A model generated the notes under the pieces. The model made no database searches. It was given only the letters and a program-made list of their open reading frames with translations, and had not been told where the DNA came from. A stretch of 64,000 nt of DNA from Arion vulgaris (lineage: Eukaryota > Mollusca > Gastropoda > Stylommatophora > Arionidae), in contig CM036765.1 in assembly GCA_020796225.1 (NCBI GenBank), positions 7,885,082-7,949,081 on the forward strand, written 5' to 3'. The translations under genes were made by a program, and so were the position numbers. Positions 10,926 through 22,607 of this stretch are shown here, in pieces (positions within the stretch are counted from its first letter, which is position 1; every line of letters starts with the position of its first letter).

Positions 10926-11090
10926 GTATATTATAATGTTCTCTAATGATACACAATTTGTTCTGTTTAAATATTCTTTATTTGCTTTTGTATGTGGCTG
11001 AACAATTTGCCTTTATTCCCTATAAACATTTATTTGAGAATGTCTCCAACTTGTGTATGATGTTGTATATGATCTTCCAGCACTTAATGT

Positions 11091-11190
11091 NNNNNNNNNN
11101 NNNNNNNNNNNNNNNNNNNNNNNNNNNNNNNNNNNNNNNNNNNNNNNNNNNNNNNNNNNNNNNNNNNNNNNNNNNNNNNNNNNNNNNNNN
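11091..11190. other. Assembly gap (100 N)
   Basis: Exactly 100 N, the usual placeholder length for a gap of unknown size. It cuts the 3' part of the Jockey-like LINE that follows. Confidence 0.99.
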
Positions 11191-11984
11191 TAAAACCTGG
11201 CTTTTGCCCCCCCTGGTCTGCAATTCGCATCATCGTGAGCTTGTGTCTCGCGTTTGTCGTAGCATTTTCAATTTGAGAGCACCAAGTCAAATTTCGATCG
11301 AGTGTGACTCCTAGGTACGTTGGGGTCTTGCTTTCTGGAATATCTACGCCATTGACTTTAAGCTGCATTTTGTGAACCTGGTTGTTCTGGGTAAGTGCTT
11401 TTAGACGGGTTTATGTTCATATTCCACTTTTTTTACCACACTTTCAGGTTGTTCAACGTAGCTTGTAGTGGATTTGTTGCTATGGGCATTGACTTTTCCT
11501 TTGCCCATATTGCCAGGTCGTCGGCATACATGGCAGAGTGTACTCGCTCTGGTAGGCATGTGGCTAAGTCTTTGACAAAGATTAGGAAAAGAGTTGATGA
11601 GAGCACTCCTCCTTGGGCTACTCCTTGCTCTAATGTGGCTTTCATGCTAGTGTACCCCTGAACATGAACCCTTGCTGTTCTGTTCTCTAGGTATCTATAA
11701 AGCCAATTGTACATTCTTCCCTTTATGCCGAGGGTGAGGAGTTTCAGCCTTAGTCCTTCCTTCCAGACTGTATCAAACGCCATATCTACCAAGACTGCTA
11801 GTGTCTGTTTCTTTTCCTTGAAACCATCCACGATTTCCGGGGCGATGTATGTTACTTGATCTTCTGTAGATCGGTATCTCCGAAAGCCTCCCTGTTGTGC
11901 CATGAGAAGCCCTTTGCTTTCTAAGTGCCAGGATAGCCGTTTGTTCACCATTCGTTCCATGAGTTTGCCCGTGCAGCTTATTCT
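11191..11984 (-). mobile_element. Jockey-like LINE, RT domain (3' part of a split element)
   Basis: On the minus strand: SCTGKLMERMVNKRLSW, QQGGFRRYRSTEDQVTYI, motif A LAVLVDMAFDTVW (the usual Lys/Ala context altered), motif B GVAQGGVLSSTLFLIFV, motif C SAMYADDLAIWAKEKSMP, then PESKTPTYLGVTLDRNLTWC running into the assembly gap. The stretch 12119 down to 11433 is open across the junction with the inserted LINE, so only the part up to 11984 is native. Its 5' part is at 14469-15975. The separation is due to the plus-strand LINE inserted between them. Confidence 0.86.
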
Positions 11985-14468
11985 TATGGGGGATTTGAAT
12001 GCCAAGGTGGGCAACGAAAACACTAGAAGGGAAAAAGAGATGGGAGTAAATGGTCTTGGAAGCATGAACGAAAATGGTAAGATATTTGCAGACTTCTGTA
12101 CCTCCAATGAGCTTGTCATTGGGGGTACACTCTTTCCGCATCGAATATGCCATAAGGCAACATGGATCTCGCCAGACCATCGGACGGAAAACCAGATCGA
12201 CTATGTGGCAATTCGCCAACGATGGAAAGCATCACTACAAGATGTTAGAGTGAAGAGAGGAGCAGAAATAGGATCTGATCACCATCTGGTAGCTGTAAAA
12301 TTAAAAATGAAACTGTCGGCAAACAAGAAACAACAAAGTACACGAATCAAGTTTGATGTCAAGAAACTCCAATCGCAGGCCACAAAGGAAGTCTTCCAGA
12401 TTGCTCTAAAGAACCGTTTCGAGGCGCTACAGACAACATAAGAGGAAGGTACAGTGGAGAGTAGGTGGAACACCTTAAAGCAGGCGACAGTTGGAGCCTG
12501 TGAAGAAATACTTGGGAGACCATCATCAATCAGGAAGCCCTGGATCACGGACGAAACATGGCAGAGGGTGGAGGAGAGGAAGAAGCTGAAACAAGAAGTA
12601 AACCAGTCACGAACAAGACAGCAAAAACAGGCGGCAGCAACTAAAAATAACGAGATGGCTAGAGAGGTAAAAAGACAGCTGAGAAACGACAAAAGAGCAT
12701 TCATAAATGAGATAGCAGAAGAGGCAGAGACAGCAGCCAGCAAAGGTGACCTCAAGGCTCTCTATGAGACAACCAGATTGTTGAGTGGGAGGAAAAATAA
12801 TCAGAGCAGGCCAGTGAGAGATAAGACTGGACAACTTTTGACTAAAATTGATGAACAACTGGGGCGCTGGAAAGAGCATTTCCAGGAAGTGTTAAATAGA
12901 CCTCCCCAACTAAACTCACTAGATTTAGGGCAGGGAGACCCGCTGGACATAAACGAGGAGATCACAAACAGGAAATCCGCAATGCCTTGAAAAACTTGAA
13001 AAGGGCAAGGCGGCAGGAGTTGATAATATCTCAGCGGAAGCTCTGAGGGAGGGAGGAGAAGAGATGGTAAACCAACTCCGCATATTGTTCAACTTGGTGT
13101 GGGACAGGGAGGAGATACCAGCAGATTGGAAGAAAGACCTCCTCGTGAAACTGCCAAAGAATCGCAATTTGTCAAATTGTGACAAGTGGAAAGGGATCAT
13201 GCTGCTCTCCATTCCCAGCAAAGTCCTCACTAGGGTTATTCTGGATAGGATGAAAGACGATATAGACCAGAGGCTTAGGGACGAACAGGCGGGATTCCGG
13301 AAAGATAGATCTTGCAATGACCAGATAGCCACCTTAAGAATCATAGTGGAACAAACAATGGAGTGGCAGGCTCCGCTCTACGTGTGCTTTGTTGATTTTG
13401 AGAAGGCATTTGACAGCATAGATAGGAAATCAATGTGGGGGATCCTAAGAAACTATGGGTTGCCGGAGAAGACTGTCTACATCATCAGGCAGGTTTGCCT
13501 GCCAGGTTATTCATGATGGAAGACTGTCAGAGGAGTTTCAGGTCACTACTGGTGTTAGACAGGGATGCCTGCTGTCCCCCTCCTCTTCTTGGTGCTACTT
13601 GATTGGGTCACACGCACAGCCTACGCCATGTCTGGAAAAGGCATACAGTGGACACTTATGTCAAAGCTAGAAGACCTGGACTTTGTGGACGATCTCGCAT
13701 TGCTTTCGCATAGACTACAAGACATGCAGGAAAAAGTGGATGCTCTGACACAAACGGCACAACGAGTGGGTCTTAAAATCAGTCAGAGAAGACTAAAGTA
13801 ATGCGTAGCAACAACATACAGCAAGATCCAATACTGATTGAAGGAAGGGATATAGAAGATGTGGATGAATTTGTCTACCTTGGAAGTAAGATCAGCAGAT
13901 CAGGAGGTACATATGAGGACATTAATGCTAGGATTAGGAAGGCCCGACAGGCCTTTGCGATCCTGCACATGGTGTGGAAGTCCGCTGCCATCTCCACGAA
14001 AACAAAGCTCAGAATTTTCAGCTCAAATGTGAAGTCAGTGTTGCTGTATGGCTCGGAAACTTGGCGAGTCACTAGGGCAAATACAAATAAGATCCAGACC
14101 TTTGTCAACGGATGTTTGCGGCAGATTCTCAGATTGAGATGGTATGATAGAGTTACAAACACGGATCTGTGGATAAGAACACGGCAGGAACCTATGATGA
14201 CACAGGTCAAGAGGAGAAGATGGCGATGGATAGGCCATACCTTGTGGAAGACACAGTCGAGTGTCACTAGACAGTGCTCGAGTGGAACCCGCAAGGAAAA
14301 CGAAAAAGAGGCTACCCTAAGCATGCTTGGAGACGAGGTCTTATTGAGTGCTCAATTGACCTGGGAGACCATAAAAAGAACAGCCAGAGACCGAGAAGAG
14401 TGGCGAATAATTGTTGAGGCCATATGCTCCACGAGGAGCGGAGATGATTAATGATGATGATGATGATA
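11985..14468 (+). mobile_element. RTE-like LINE nested in the Jockey-like LINE
   Basis: A 2.5-kb plus-strand element, truncated inside its endonuclease. Order: APE endonuclease end (LMGDLNAKVGNENTR, NELVIGGTLFPH, NQIDYVAI, GAEIGSDHHLVAVK) to a stop at 12441; a basic linker (RWNTLKQATVGACEEILG; coiled-coil-like, Lys/Glu/Gln rich) to 12990; RT with KWKGIMLLSIPSKVL, EQAGFRKDRSC, motif A VCFVDFEKAFDSID, motif B TGVRQGCLLSP and motif C variant LDFVDDLALL; C-terminal LLYGSETWRVT, RRWRWIGHTLW and a final ICSTRSGDD stop at 14451. A (GATGAT)n tail at 14445-14468 marks the 3' end. About four frameshifts separate the pieces. Confidence 0.9.
12454..14451 (+). pseudogene. Broken reverse transcriptase ORF of the nested LINE
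   Basis: Successive open pieces 12454-12990, 13064-13516, 13565-13801 and 13801-14451 lie in different frames but are collinear with one RT polypeptide. The catalytic Asp of motif A (FVDFEKAFD) and both Asp of motif C (VDD) are kept, so the protein chemistry was intact before the frameshifts. The last piece alone is 216 residues and uncorrupted. Expected activity was target-primed reverse transcription in the nucleus; this copy is dead. Confidence 0.85.
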
Positions 14469-15975
14469 ATGTTAAGGATGGGCACTATGATCGCTTCTTT
14501 CCATTCTCGTGGTACTATTCCTGTTCTCCACGACATATTGAGGACGGCCAGTAGAGCTGCCTTTGCTCTGGTACCCAAGTTCTTAAGCATTTCATTAGTG
14601 ATCCCATCCTTTCCGGGCGACTTTCTGCGCTTCAGCTCTCTTAATGTCTCTTCCAACTCATTACTAGTGAATGTTTCCGTTAGGTGACTATCAGCTTTTC
14701 TTGACCCGCCTTGGAGGGCTCTCGCTTTTCTCTTAGTGTATTCGACTTTTTCTCTTACTATGCTGACCTCGGCATATTTTTGCATTAGAATCTTTGCCGC
14801 TTATCTTCCTGAGGACATCTTTTTGTCTTGTTCGAGGACTATTGGGGTCGGCTGGTGTTTTCGTCACTCAGCGATTTGGTCAATTTCCACAATGTATGTC
14901 CGTCCCTATCAAGATTCAGGGATTCAGTCGTATTAACCCAGCTCTGTCGTGCTGCTCTTTTTACCTCCCTCCTGTATTTTGCAGCTGCCTCCTTGTAAGC
15001 AGTATTGGTCGTTACTGACTGTGCCTGTTCAGTCTCTCTCCTTGCCAATTCAAGGTCGTTTTCAAGCTTCTGAGCCTCTGCTGTGCAGTATGGCTTGTAA
15101 TCCTTCCGTGCGCCTCTAGGAATGGTTTCCCGTGCCGCTTTCAGGATTGCGTGTTAGAGTTCCCTTGCCACGGATCGCATGTTTTTCTTTTCATGCATAT
15201 TGATGTGTTCAACATTGGCATCTGTCAGTGCCCCATACTGTTCCCAATTCGCTTTTTTTTTAGTTCCACCATGGCAACCCCATTTTGGGCTCAGGTACAA
15301 ATTTTATCGACTTGCAGTTTGAAGGGCCTATGGTCACTACCTCCTAATTTCTTTGTGACCGTACTTGTTGTTCTCATGGATAGGTCAGTTGTTGCAAAGG
15401 CCAAGTCTGTGGTGCTCGTTGTGTGCCACATTCTCGAGTAGAAGGTTAGCGGATCGTCTGGGGCATTGATGAAAAACAGGTTGTTCTCTATCTCCCAGTC
15501 TTCCACTTCTACGCCTCTGCTGTTCATTTCGAGGTAGTCCATCTTTCCTAGTGGCTGTTGAAATCATCGACGACAATGCTCGATGTGTCATTGATATTCA
15601 TTGCATCGAGTGACAGCGAGATGTCACTTGGGCAGTAAAGGTTATACAGAAGAATCTGCATTTCGTTACATGTGATTAAGACGCCTACGATCTCTACGAT
15701 CTCCACTTCCTGTGGTTCCTTCCGTTTGTTTTGCTGGAATACCGTTTCGAACCAGGGTGAGGACTCCACCCTTGTGCCCGTCTCTGTCTAGTCTGAAGGT
15801 TTGATAACCTTTGATCTCGAATCTATGTTTGGGGTTTATGTGCGTCTCTTGTACGCACGCAACATCAATTTCCTCTTCTGCAAGTCTTATTGCTAGTGCT
15901 TGCTTTTTGTGATGAATACCTTCGGCACTCCATTGGACAATGTTTAATCGACATTGAGATCTAAAACCTCTGCCC
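14469..15975 (-). mobile_element. Jockey-like LINE, endonuclease and RT N-terminus (5' part of a split element)
   Basis: On the minus strand from 15975: NIVQWSAEGI and CVQETHIN (APE endonuclease start; catalytic Glu), YCPSDISLSLD and IVVDDFNSH (counterpart of GDFN), TTDLSMRTTST, KKLGGSDHRPF (catalytic Asp-His), then WVNTTESLNLDRDGHTLWKL, TFTSNELEETLRELKRRKSP, GKDGITNEMLKNLG and WKEAIIVPIL ending at 14469. It continues at 11984 on the far side of the inserted LINE; about 15 residues of the RT seem lost at the junction. Several frame breaks. Confidence 0.87.
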
Positions 15976-16019
15976 CATGTGCCGCCTTCGGCACGAAAGA
16001 AAGAAACTAACTAACTATT

Positions 16020-16620
16020 GTTAAGTTATTGTGTTCTTGAAGCTGTTCAATATTACTATGGAATAAACACTGGTCATCAGCAAAGAGCAATTCATTTTGT
16101 TGTTCTACGTCCAGTGATGTTTCGTATATTTTGGTAACACTATCCATGTATATAATGAAGAGGAGAGGTGATCAAACACATCCTTGCCGTATTCCTGATG
16201 TTACTGCAAATCAATTCGTTACTGGAGTCCCGGGGCTTGTTCGTATGGCGCTTCCACTGTATATGGCTCTAACACAGTCTAGCAACGTTCCTTTTATTCC
16301 GTAAGTTTTAAGAACATCCCATAATATTTCTCTATTAACACTATCGAAGACTTCTCTTGGTCTATGAAGGCTATATTCATTTGAATTTTGTATTCTATTG
16401 CTTTTTCACTAATTTGTCTTAGGGCAAATATTGCATCTGTGCACCCTTTTCCTTTTATAAACCCAAACTGTTGTGGGCTGAGTGTTAGTTCCACAATTTG
16501 TCTTATTCCTTGCTCCAGATCTCTTTCGAACATTTTCCACATGTCTTAGGAGGCAGATGCCTCTATATTTACCACAGTCTTGTTTTTACCTTTTTCTTCC
16601 ATATTCTTCCATAACGAGTT
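16020..16620 (-). mobile_element. LINE fragment D (RT core)
   Basis: On the minus strand: ERDLEQGIRQIVELTLSPQQ, FGFIKGKGCTDAIFALRQIS, motif A IAFIDQEKSSIVLIEK (decayed), then SGIRQGCV (motif B, followed by a stop) and LLFADDQCLFHS (motif C) near 16100. Same family as the plus-strand LINE at 48670-50465 (shared FIDQEKAFDRV and LFADDQCLI contexts). Confidence 0.8.
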
Positions 16621-16689
16621 TGCAGCTTTGATTAAAGCAACCACTTTCCACAGACGAAACAATAAACTGGCCAGTCTATCTACCTCATG

Positions 16690-17020
16690 TATATGTTTAG
16701 ATAAGACAAGTACAGTAATTTAAATATCTCGGAGTCATGGTAACATCAGATGGCAGATGCAGATCAGAAGTCAAAATAAGGTATGCAAAAACATCGTTCC
16801 AGAAAACGAAAAGCATTATATGCAACAAGTCATTGTCAACTGAGATCAGAATAAGAGCCATTCAGTACTACATAGAACCGGTACTGACATACGAATGCGA
16901 GACATGGACAATAAACAAACAGATCGAAAAATCTCTGATGGCCACAGAGATGTGGTTTTACAGAAGAATAATGAGAATCCCATGAAATAATCAAATGAAT
17001 AATGTTGAGATATTGAATGA
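16690..17020 (+). mobile_element. LINE fragment E (RT C-terminal region)
   Basis: Plus strand: YLGVMVTSDGRCRSEVKIRY, YIEPVLTYECETWTINKQIE and KSLMATEMWFYRRIMRIP, then a stop at 16985. This is the typical region after the RT palm of RTE-like LINEs. Truncated on both sides. Confidence 0.8.
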
Positions 17021-18150
17021 GCTCGGGGACAAATGCGCAATTATAGGGACAATGTCGTCCCAGGTTTAGTGAGCTGGCACTATTCAAGATCCTACCCCAC
17101 TTCCACGTGGTGACCCTGGAAACAGACAACGGTTCCTGTTCTGGATAGTGATCGAGGGAAAACTACAGGTAGTGGTAGTAGTGCAAGAACGGAAAAGTAA
17201 ACAAAATGCACGCATCGCCTGGCCGATGTCCGATAAAAAGTTGCCCAAATAGTTGCTGAAACGTAGGAAACAGTAGTGTACGAGTCGTCTGTGAACGAAT
17301 CCCAACTCCCCCGGAAAAAATGGCCGCAAATAAATTGCCAGCTGTGGGGCAGGAATCAATGAGAACGATGCGTAACAAATCAAAGGTCTCGGCAAGTGTC
17401 TCTGAAAATACTGTAACGTATCGTGTCGACATATGGGAAGACTGCTGTAAACTCTATACAAGAGGCCAAGCTATTGGGTAAAGTTGTTCGAGCGCAAATC
17501 CTAAAGTTGCGTTTTAGCCTCTAAGGAAACTGCTATCCCTGAAACAACCGGGCACGGTACTGTTGTTCTCACAACTAACATCCTCGGAAAACCAGTGATG
17601 TTTGACGAGCGTAAAATCTAAGTTGCCCTGATAGCGTCTAATGAAACGATCCTCTACATTATTTGTGCGTAGCCCCAGGCGAGTGTTTCCCGGTGTAATG
17701 GATAATGCAAAGTAGTAACTGCATATTTCCAAATGCCGACGCGCGCCTCGAAAAGACTGAGAATGTTCCTGCTCTGGAATAAACTCAAAGGGGTCAGAAA
17801 AGTAGGGCCCACAATGTAAAGACTTGACATGCTGTTCAAATCTAAACATTGACGAAGGCCGACACCTTTTACGGTGTGTTATACGAGTAAGACGCCGTCT
17901 CAGAACAAGTTTATGCGCCCCAAAAAGATTGAGAAATGTTCCTAAATCGGAACATAGTCAGAAAGGCTGCACAACTCTTTGGCGTAGATCATAAAATCCA
18001 AATATATGGCGAAAGATGATCGAAAAAGAGAAAATTCTATGCCAAGCTACCCTAGTAAATAAAATACTGGCACTAAATCGGATGTGCTGGTCTAGTCACC
18101 ATAGGCGCATAATTGGCACAACGTAAAATCAATTCTTGGCAAGGGCTGTT
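17021..18150. other. Unassigned region with diverged ~120-130 bp internal repeats
   Basis: No gene recognised; the open frames here have no familiar motifs. By eye, 17484-17545 and 17598-17655 share a pattern (GAGCG-AAA-C-AAGTTG, TAGC-TCTAA-GAAAC), and weaker relatives occur at about 17225-17275 and 17990-18030. Its end, 18040-18150, matches 1805-1910. I read it as an old, highly diverged tandem or dispersed repeat. Confidence 0.4.
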
Positions 18151-19530
18151 TATATAATAATAATAATAATAATATAATAATAATTCTCTCGTACCGTTAT
18201 ACGTTACATAGGGCCTGCAAGTAATTTCTCCATTCCGCTCTATCCTGAGCAACTCGCTCAATCTCCTCCATGGAACTGAGACCGATATTTCTTGCCTCTC
18301 TCAGCAAAGTTCGTTTCTGGGTCTCCTTAGGTCGATCTCTCTTTCTTTAACCCTTTGCATCCCACTTCAATGCCTGCTTTGATATTCGTTGACCATTTCT
18401 CCTCAAGGTGTTCCCAACATATCTCCATCTTCTCTATCTTATAACAGTTGTCACTAGTGGTTGACCAGACATGTCTCTGATTTCATCACTTCTCCTGAAT
18501 TCATTCCATTTTATATTCATTATTTTTCGCAGACATCCATTTTCAAATGCATTCAACTTGTTTTCTATATCTTTAGTCATTTTCCAACTCTCGCTAGCAT
18601 ATGTTAGGATTGATACAACATTTGAATTGAAAATTCGTAATTTGTTTTAATACTATATAACTTGCAGTTCCATATTTTATTTAGACTTGTAAAAGCTGAT
18701 GTTGCATTGCCAATTCGTATCATAATTTATTTTTTAACTTTTCCTGTGCAATCAAAATTGCTACCTAAATAGGTGAACTGCACTGTTATTTTTATCATTT
18801 TAGATTCCAGTGTGATATCTGCATTACTTGTCATAGGTGTCTTCATTATATTTTTTTTTCATAGCTTATCTGCAGTCCAACTTTTGATGCTATAGATGAC
18901 AAGTTGTCTGTTTTTCTTTGCATATCTTGGTTGTTTCTACTTAACTAGGCAATATCATCTGCAAAATCCAAATCTTCTAGTTGACGATTTTCTACCCAAT
19001 CGATGCCAGTTTCGCCCTGCAACATTTTCGCATCACCCAGTCAATGGCCACTCCAAACAATAGTGGAGATAGAATACAGCCTTGCTTTACTCCAGTTTCA
19101 ACCATATACCAGTCGCTGTGTCCACCATCAGTGCGAACTGCACACTGTGAACCATCATAGAGGCTCTTAATAATGTTTATTATTTTCTCTGGTATTCCAT
19201 AGCATCTCAGAATATTCCACAGAGAGATTCTGTGTAGACTATCAAAGTCTTTTTTAAAATCGATGAAATTTAGTATGAGTGGTTGTTGCTTCTCAATATG
19301 TTCCTCCAAAATTAGTCGTAGGGTAATTATTTGGTCTAAGCAGCTTCTCCCAAGTCTAAAACCAGCTTGTTCTTCTCTCAGAGTTGTGTCCACTGCTCCT
19401 TTGATTCTATTAAGAATGATTTTGTAGAAAGTCTTGGTCCTTACTGATAATAGGGTGATCCCTCTCCAGTTGTTGCAATCTTTGAGATCACCTTTTGGGG
19501 ATCTTAACAATTATTCCCTTCTTCCATTGA
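18151..19530 (-). mobile_element. RTE-like LINE fragment F (RT to 3' end)
   Basis: On the minus strand: LRSPKGDLKDCNNWRGITLL, EEQAGFRLGRSCLDQIITLR, motif A LNFIDFKKDFDSLH, motif B TGVKQGCILSPLLF, all in one open frame (19510-18992, 172 residues); then LDFADDIA (motif C) near 18950, followed by many breaks. The C-terminus SSMEEIERVAQDRAEWRNYL is readable near 18200-18270. An (ATT)n tail at 18153-18184 marks the 3' end. Confidence 0.88.
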
Positions 19531-19599
19531 TCTGGGACAGTTTCTTCTTCTCATACTTTATTAAATATTAATAATAAAGTTTATATATCACAATAAAAT

Positions 19600-19925
19600 A
19601 ATCAAAATTGCCGAAAAGTAAGATCGAAGAAGAAAAAATGAGGTCAAGACACGAGAAAGGTTATCATCAATTTAAAAAAAAAGCAATCATCAATTTTTGA
19701 ACATGTGATGAGGAAGGGAGGTTGAGAACACATTGTGACAACGGTACAATCAAGGGTAGACAAGACAGAGCAAAACAGAGAGACCAAATTGTGGATAGCC
19801 TAACTTTATGGCATTGAAGAACGTCAACATCTGAGATGATAGCAAACACCAGAGACAGAGATTTGTGTAGATCCATGATCAACCTACGCCTGTCGACAGG
19901 GCACCTGATGATGATGATGATATGA
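19600..19925 (+). mobile_element. LINE 3' end (fragment G)
   Basis: Plus-strand remains of a LINE C-terminus: FEHVMRKGG-like and TRDRDLCRSMINLRLSTGHL, ending in a (GATGAT)n tail at 19908-19922, the typical 3' signature of these LINEs. Preceded by AT-rich DNA (19531-19599). Confidence 0.65.
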
Positions 19926-20098
19926 TACGTTTAGATATATAAATTGGCCGACATTTCACACTCTACTCTCTGCAAAAACTACTGGAAATTTGCATTTTCC
20001 TTTCAACAATAAACATCCAACAGAAAAAAGAAATCGTAAAAGCTAATAAATTACTAAAGAACAGAAAAACGCCGTCATGACAGCCAAAGGCTCATAGA

Positions 20099-20572
20099 CT
20101 GCAACAGCAGAAGAGCAATCACTTTACTCTCAGAATGCAACAACTGGACAGGTATCACTCTACTCTCAGAATGCAACAACTATAGAGGAATCACTCTATT
20201 CTCAGACTGTAATAAAAGCAGAGGATTAACTCTACGGTCAGACTGCAACAACTGGAGTGGAATCACTGTACTCTCAGACTGCAACAACTGGAGTCTAATC
20301 ACTGTACTCTCAGACTGCAACAAATGGAGTGGAATCACTGTACTCTCAGACTGCAACAATTGGAAATGGAATCACTGTACTCTCAGACTGCAATAACTGG
20401 AATGGAATCACTGTACTATCAGACTGCAACAACTGGAGTGGAATCACTGTACTCTCAGACTGCAACAACTGGGGTGGAATCACTGTACTCTCAGACTGCA
20501 ACGACTGGAGTGGAATCACTGTACTTTCAGACTGCAACAACTGGAATGGAATCACTGTACTATCAGTAAGAA
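20099..20572 (+). repeat. 36-bp minisatellite built from a reverse-transcriptase motif
   Basis: About 13 units of 36 bp. In the plus frame each unit reads DCNNWSGITVLS or a close variant. This is the conserved segment DCNNWRGITLLS found in the intact RT at 19440-19480. The first units (20099-20240) are closest to the LINE motif (RGITL-S) and the later ones are homogenised (SGITVLS). A 12-residue unit in frame keeps long open frames on both strands, but no protein start or function is implied. Confidence 0.93.
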
Positions 20573-20845
20573 AATGTTCCATCGTGCTCTACTAGATTTG
20601 ACTTGTCAATGATTTTTTTTAAGTGCTCAAATTGAAAATAGTACATAAGTTTTATAGTCATTTCCGATAGGACTAGGAACTCGATCTCACCTACACTGAG
20701 ATCAGGGATCCATTGACAAATATACTGATGTCCACGAAGGAGGGAATGCAGTGCCTTTTGAAAGAAATGCGAGAACCTAACCTCTACGACACACTTGAAC
20801 AATTATGATGGGCAAGGTACTTTTGTATTTTCATTTTGTTCATGA
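20573..20845 (-). other. Segment also found beside another minisatellite
   Basis: About 20680-20800 is similar by eye to 43515-43640 (shared words CTCACCT/TTCACCT, GAAAATATAC/ACAAATATAC, GATG..CACGA.GG, CCTTT-GAAA, AACCTCTAC). On the minus strand both can be read as related peptides (CVVEVRFSHFFQKAL versus CLLCRGWVPSLFKGT). Function unknown; possibly an old repeat or coding fragment. Confidence 0.4.
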
Positions 20846-21320
20846 TATAGTGTTCATTTTAGATAGATCAAATGTGATGGAAACCCATGTCTCTCATAAT
20901 GTTTCACATTTTAGATAGATCAAATGTGATGGAAACCCATGTCTCTATAATGTTTCACATTTTAGATAGATCAAATGTGATGGAAACCAATATACCACAT
21001 AATGTTTCACATTTTAGACAGATCAAATGTGATGGAAACCAATGTATCACATAATGTTTCACATTTTAGATAGATCAAGTGTGATGGAAACCCATGTCTC
21101 ACATAATGTTTCACATTTTAGATAGATCAAGTGTGATGGAAAACAATGACTCACATAATGTTTCACATTTTAGATAGATCAAATGTGATGGAAAACCATG
21201 TCTCACATAATGTTTCACATTTTAGATAGATCAAATGTGATGGAAACCAATGTCTCACATAATGTTTCACATTTTAGATAGATCAAATGTGATGGAAACC
21301 AATGTCTCTCATAATGTGTC
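20846..21320. repeat. 52-bp satellite with an internal palindrome
   Basis: About nine copies of a ~52-bp unit. Each unit holds TCACATTT-TAGATAGATC-AAATGTGA, a perfect 8-bp inverted repeat around a 10-base spacer, so each copy could form a hairpin or cruciform. Unit differences are single bases. Confidence 0.93.
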
Positions 21321-21359
21321 ACAATATCTGATGTTTATTAACTGTACTCTAAACTAAAT

Positions 21360-21690
21360 TACAAATAACTTCATTTTTCCGGGTTCCAAGTCCGGATGAG
21401 AAAGCAGGACTTGTGCTTGAGAGTTTTAGAAAGACTAAGGATATAGAATGCATTTGAAAATAGACGTCTGGTAAAAGCAATTAACATGAAATGGGAGTCA
21501 GAATAACGCATTCAGAAGAAGTGATGAAATCAGAGAAATGTCTCGTTAACCACTATTAACAACTGTTATAAGATAGAGAAGCTGGAGATATGTTGGAGAT
21601 ATCTTGAGAAGAAATTCTCAAAGAATAATAACAAAGCAGGCATTGAAGTGGGAAGCTGATGCCATTTCTCTCATCTTCAAATGTTATAGA
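21360..21690 (+). mobile_element. LINE fragment H (C-terminal region)
   Basis: Plus strand: ...RNE-SEKCLVNH...NCYKIEKLEICWRY then GDILRRNSQRIITKQALKWE. It is collinear with the minus-strand copy at 18400-18580 (same family as fragment F). Broken by stops. Confidence 0.72.
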
Positions 21691-22607
21691 AATGGTTATA
21701 TATTTGAACATGAGATACTTGTAAAACCTGTTCACTTAACTTGGATATTTTAAAAATTCTTATTATTCTTTCGTTCATATTTGTTTTAATAAGATGTTAC
21801 ATTACACATTTCTATTTTTTTAAAGTCGATATTGTAACATAGAATAGATTTTGTAACAAATGTGTTCTCTATGCATTGCAAACTCAAACAATTTTGAGAA
21901 ATTATAACTGCACGAAATTATACATTAGAAATAAATCATTTATTATACCAATTTGAGCATTAATCAGTTTAAAATCAAGTTCTAGCCAACTCATACAGAA
22001 GAAAGACTTATTCTTTGATACATATTCTGCTCACTTTTGTTTTATTGTTCTTTGATCCACTCTGTATGTAACGAACAATTGTCTTCGTTACTAAACTATT
22101 GTTGACTTGCTGGCAGCTTAGCGACACGTACAATAATAAATCGCTGAATAAAATCCGATGTTTTTTTTGTTCCGGCAAATAAACGGGTTAAGCGACCGTG
22201 ACGGCTCTGATTATTTTGTTTGTTGATATGACGGGAAGTTCTAACAATCAGCAACTAACAAACACAACGAAAACATAAACAAGTCAAGCTCAATTTCAGG
22301 AAACCTTTCATTTTGTTATCATACCTGGTTGACAGCCTATTTTTGTTGACTGATAACAGTGAATAAGGCTAATTAGTGAAATTGTGCAAATGTTATTTGG
22401 CAGTTGGAAAACATAAAACTTGTTTTGATGCTGGTTCTTCTGTGATTCAAATGTCTGACCTGTTCTTTTGACTTGGGATTATGTTAGAGATTTTACAACA
22501 AGTAACTGTTATATATAAGATGCGACATTTTGTACCCTATGGATTGCTGTGCCACCTCAGTTTCAGACTGCTTTTTCAGTTCTTATATCAATAAAGATAG
22601 ATACATT
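21691..22607. other. AT-rich non-coding DNA; possible solo LTR at its right end
   Basis: No gene seen. The stretch from about 22068 (TGTAACGAAC) to about 22604 has features of an LTR: a TATATATAAG box at 22510-22519, a polyadenylation signal AATAAA at 22590-22595 and a CA-type end just before a LINE. No target duplication or second copy was found, so this is speculative. Confidence 0.25.

Noticed and set aside
20846..21320. Palindromic 52-bp repeats as a CRISPR array
   Set aside because: There are no unique spacers of constant length; the unit repeats in full, and the surroundings are eukaryotic with no cas genes.
22068..22604. A solo LTR
   Set aside because: TATA box and AATAAA are well placed, but no target duplication, partner LTR or second copy was seen; kept only as a weak note.
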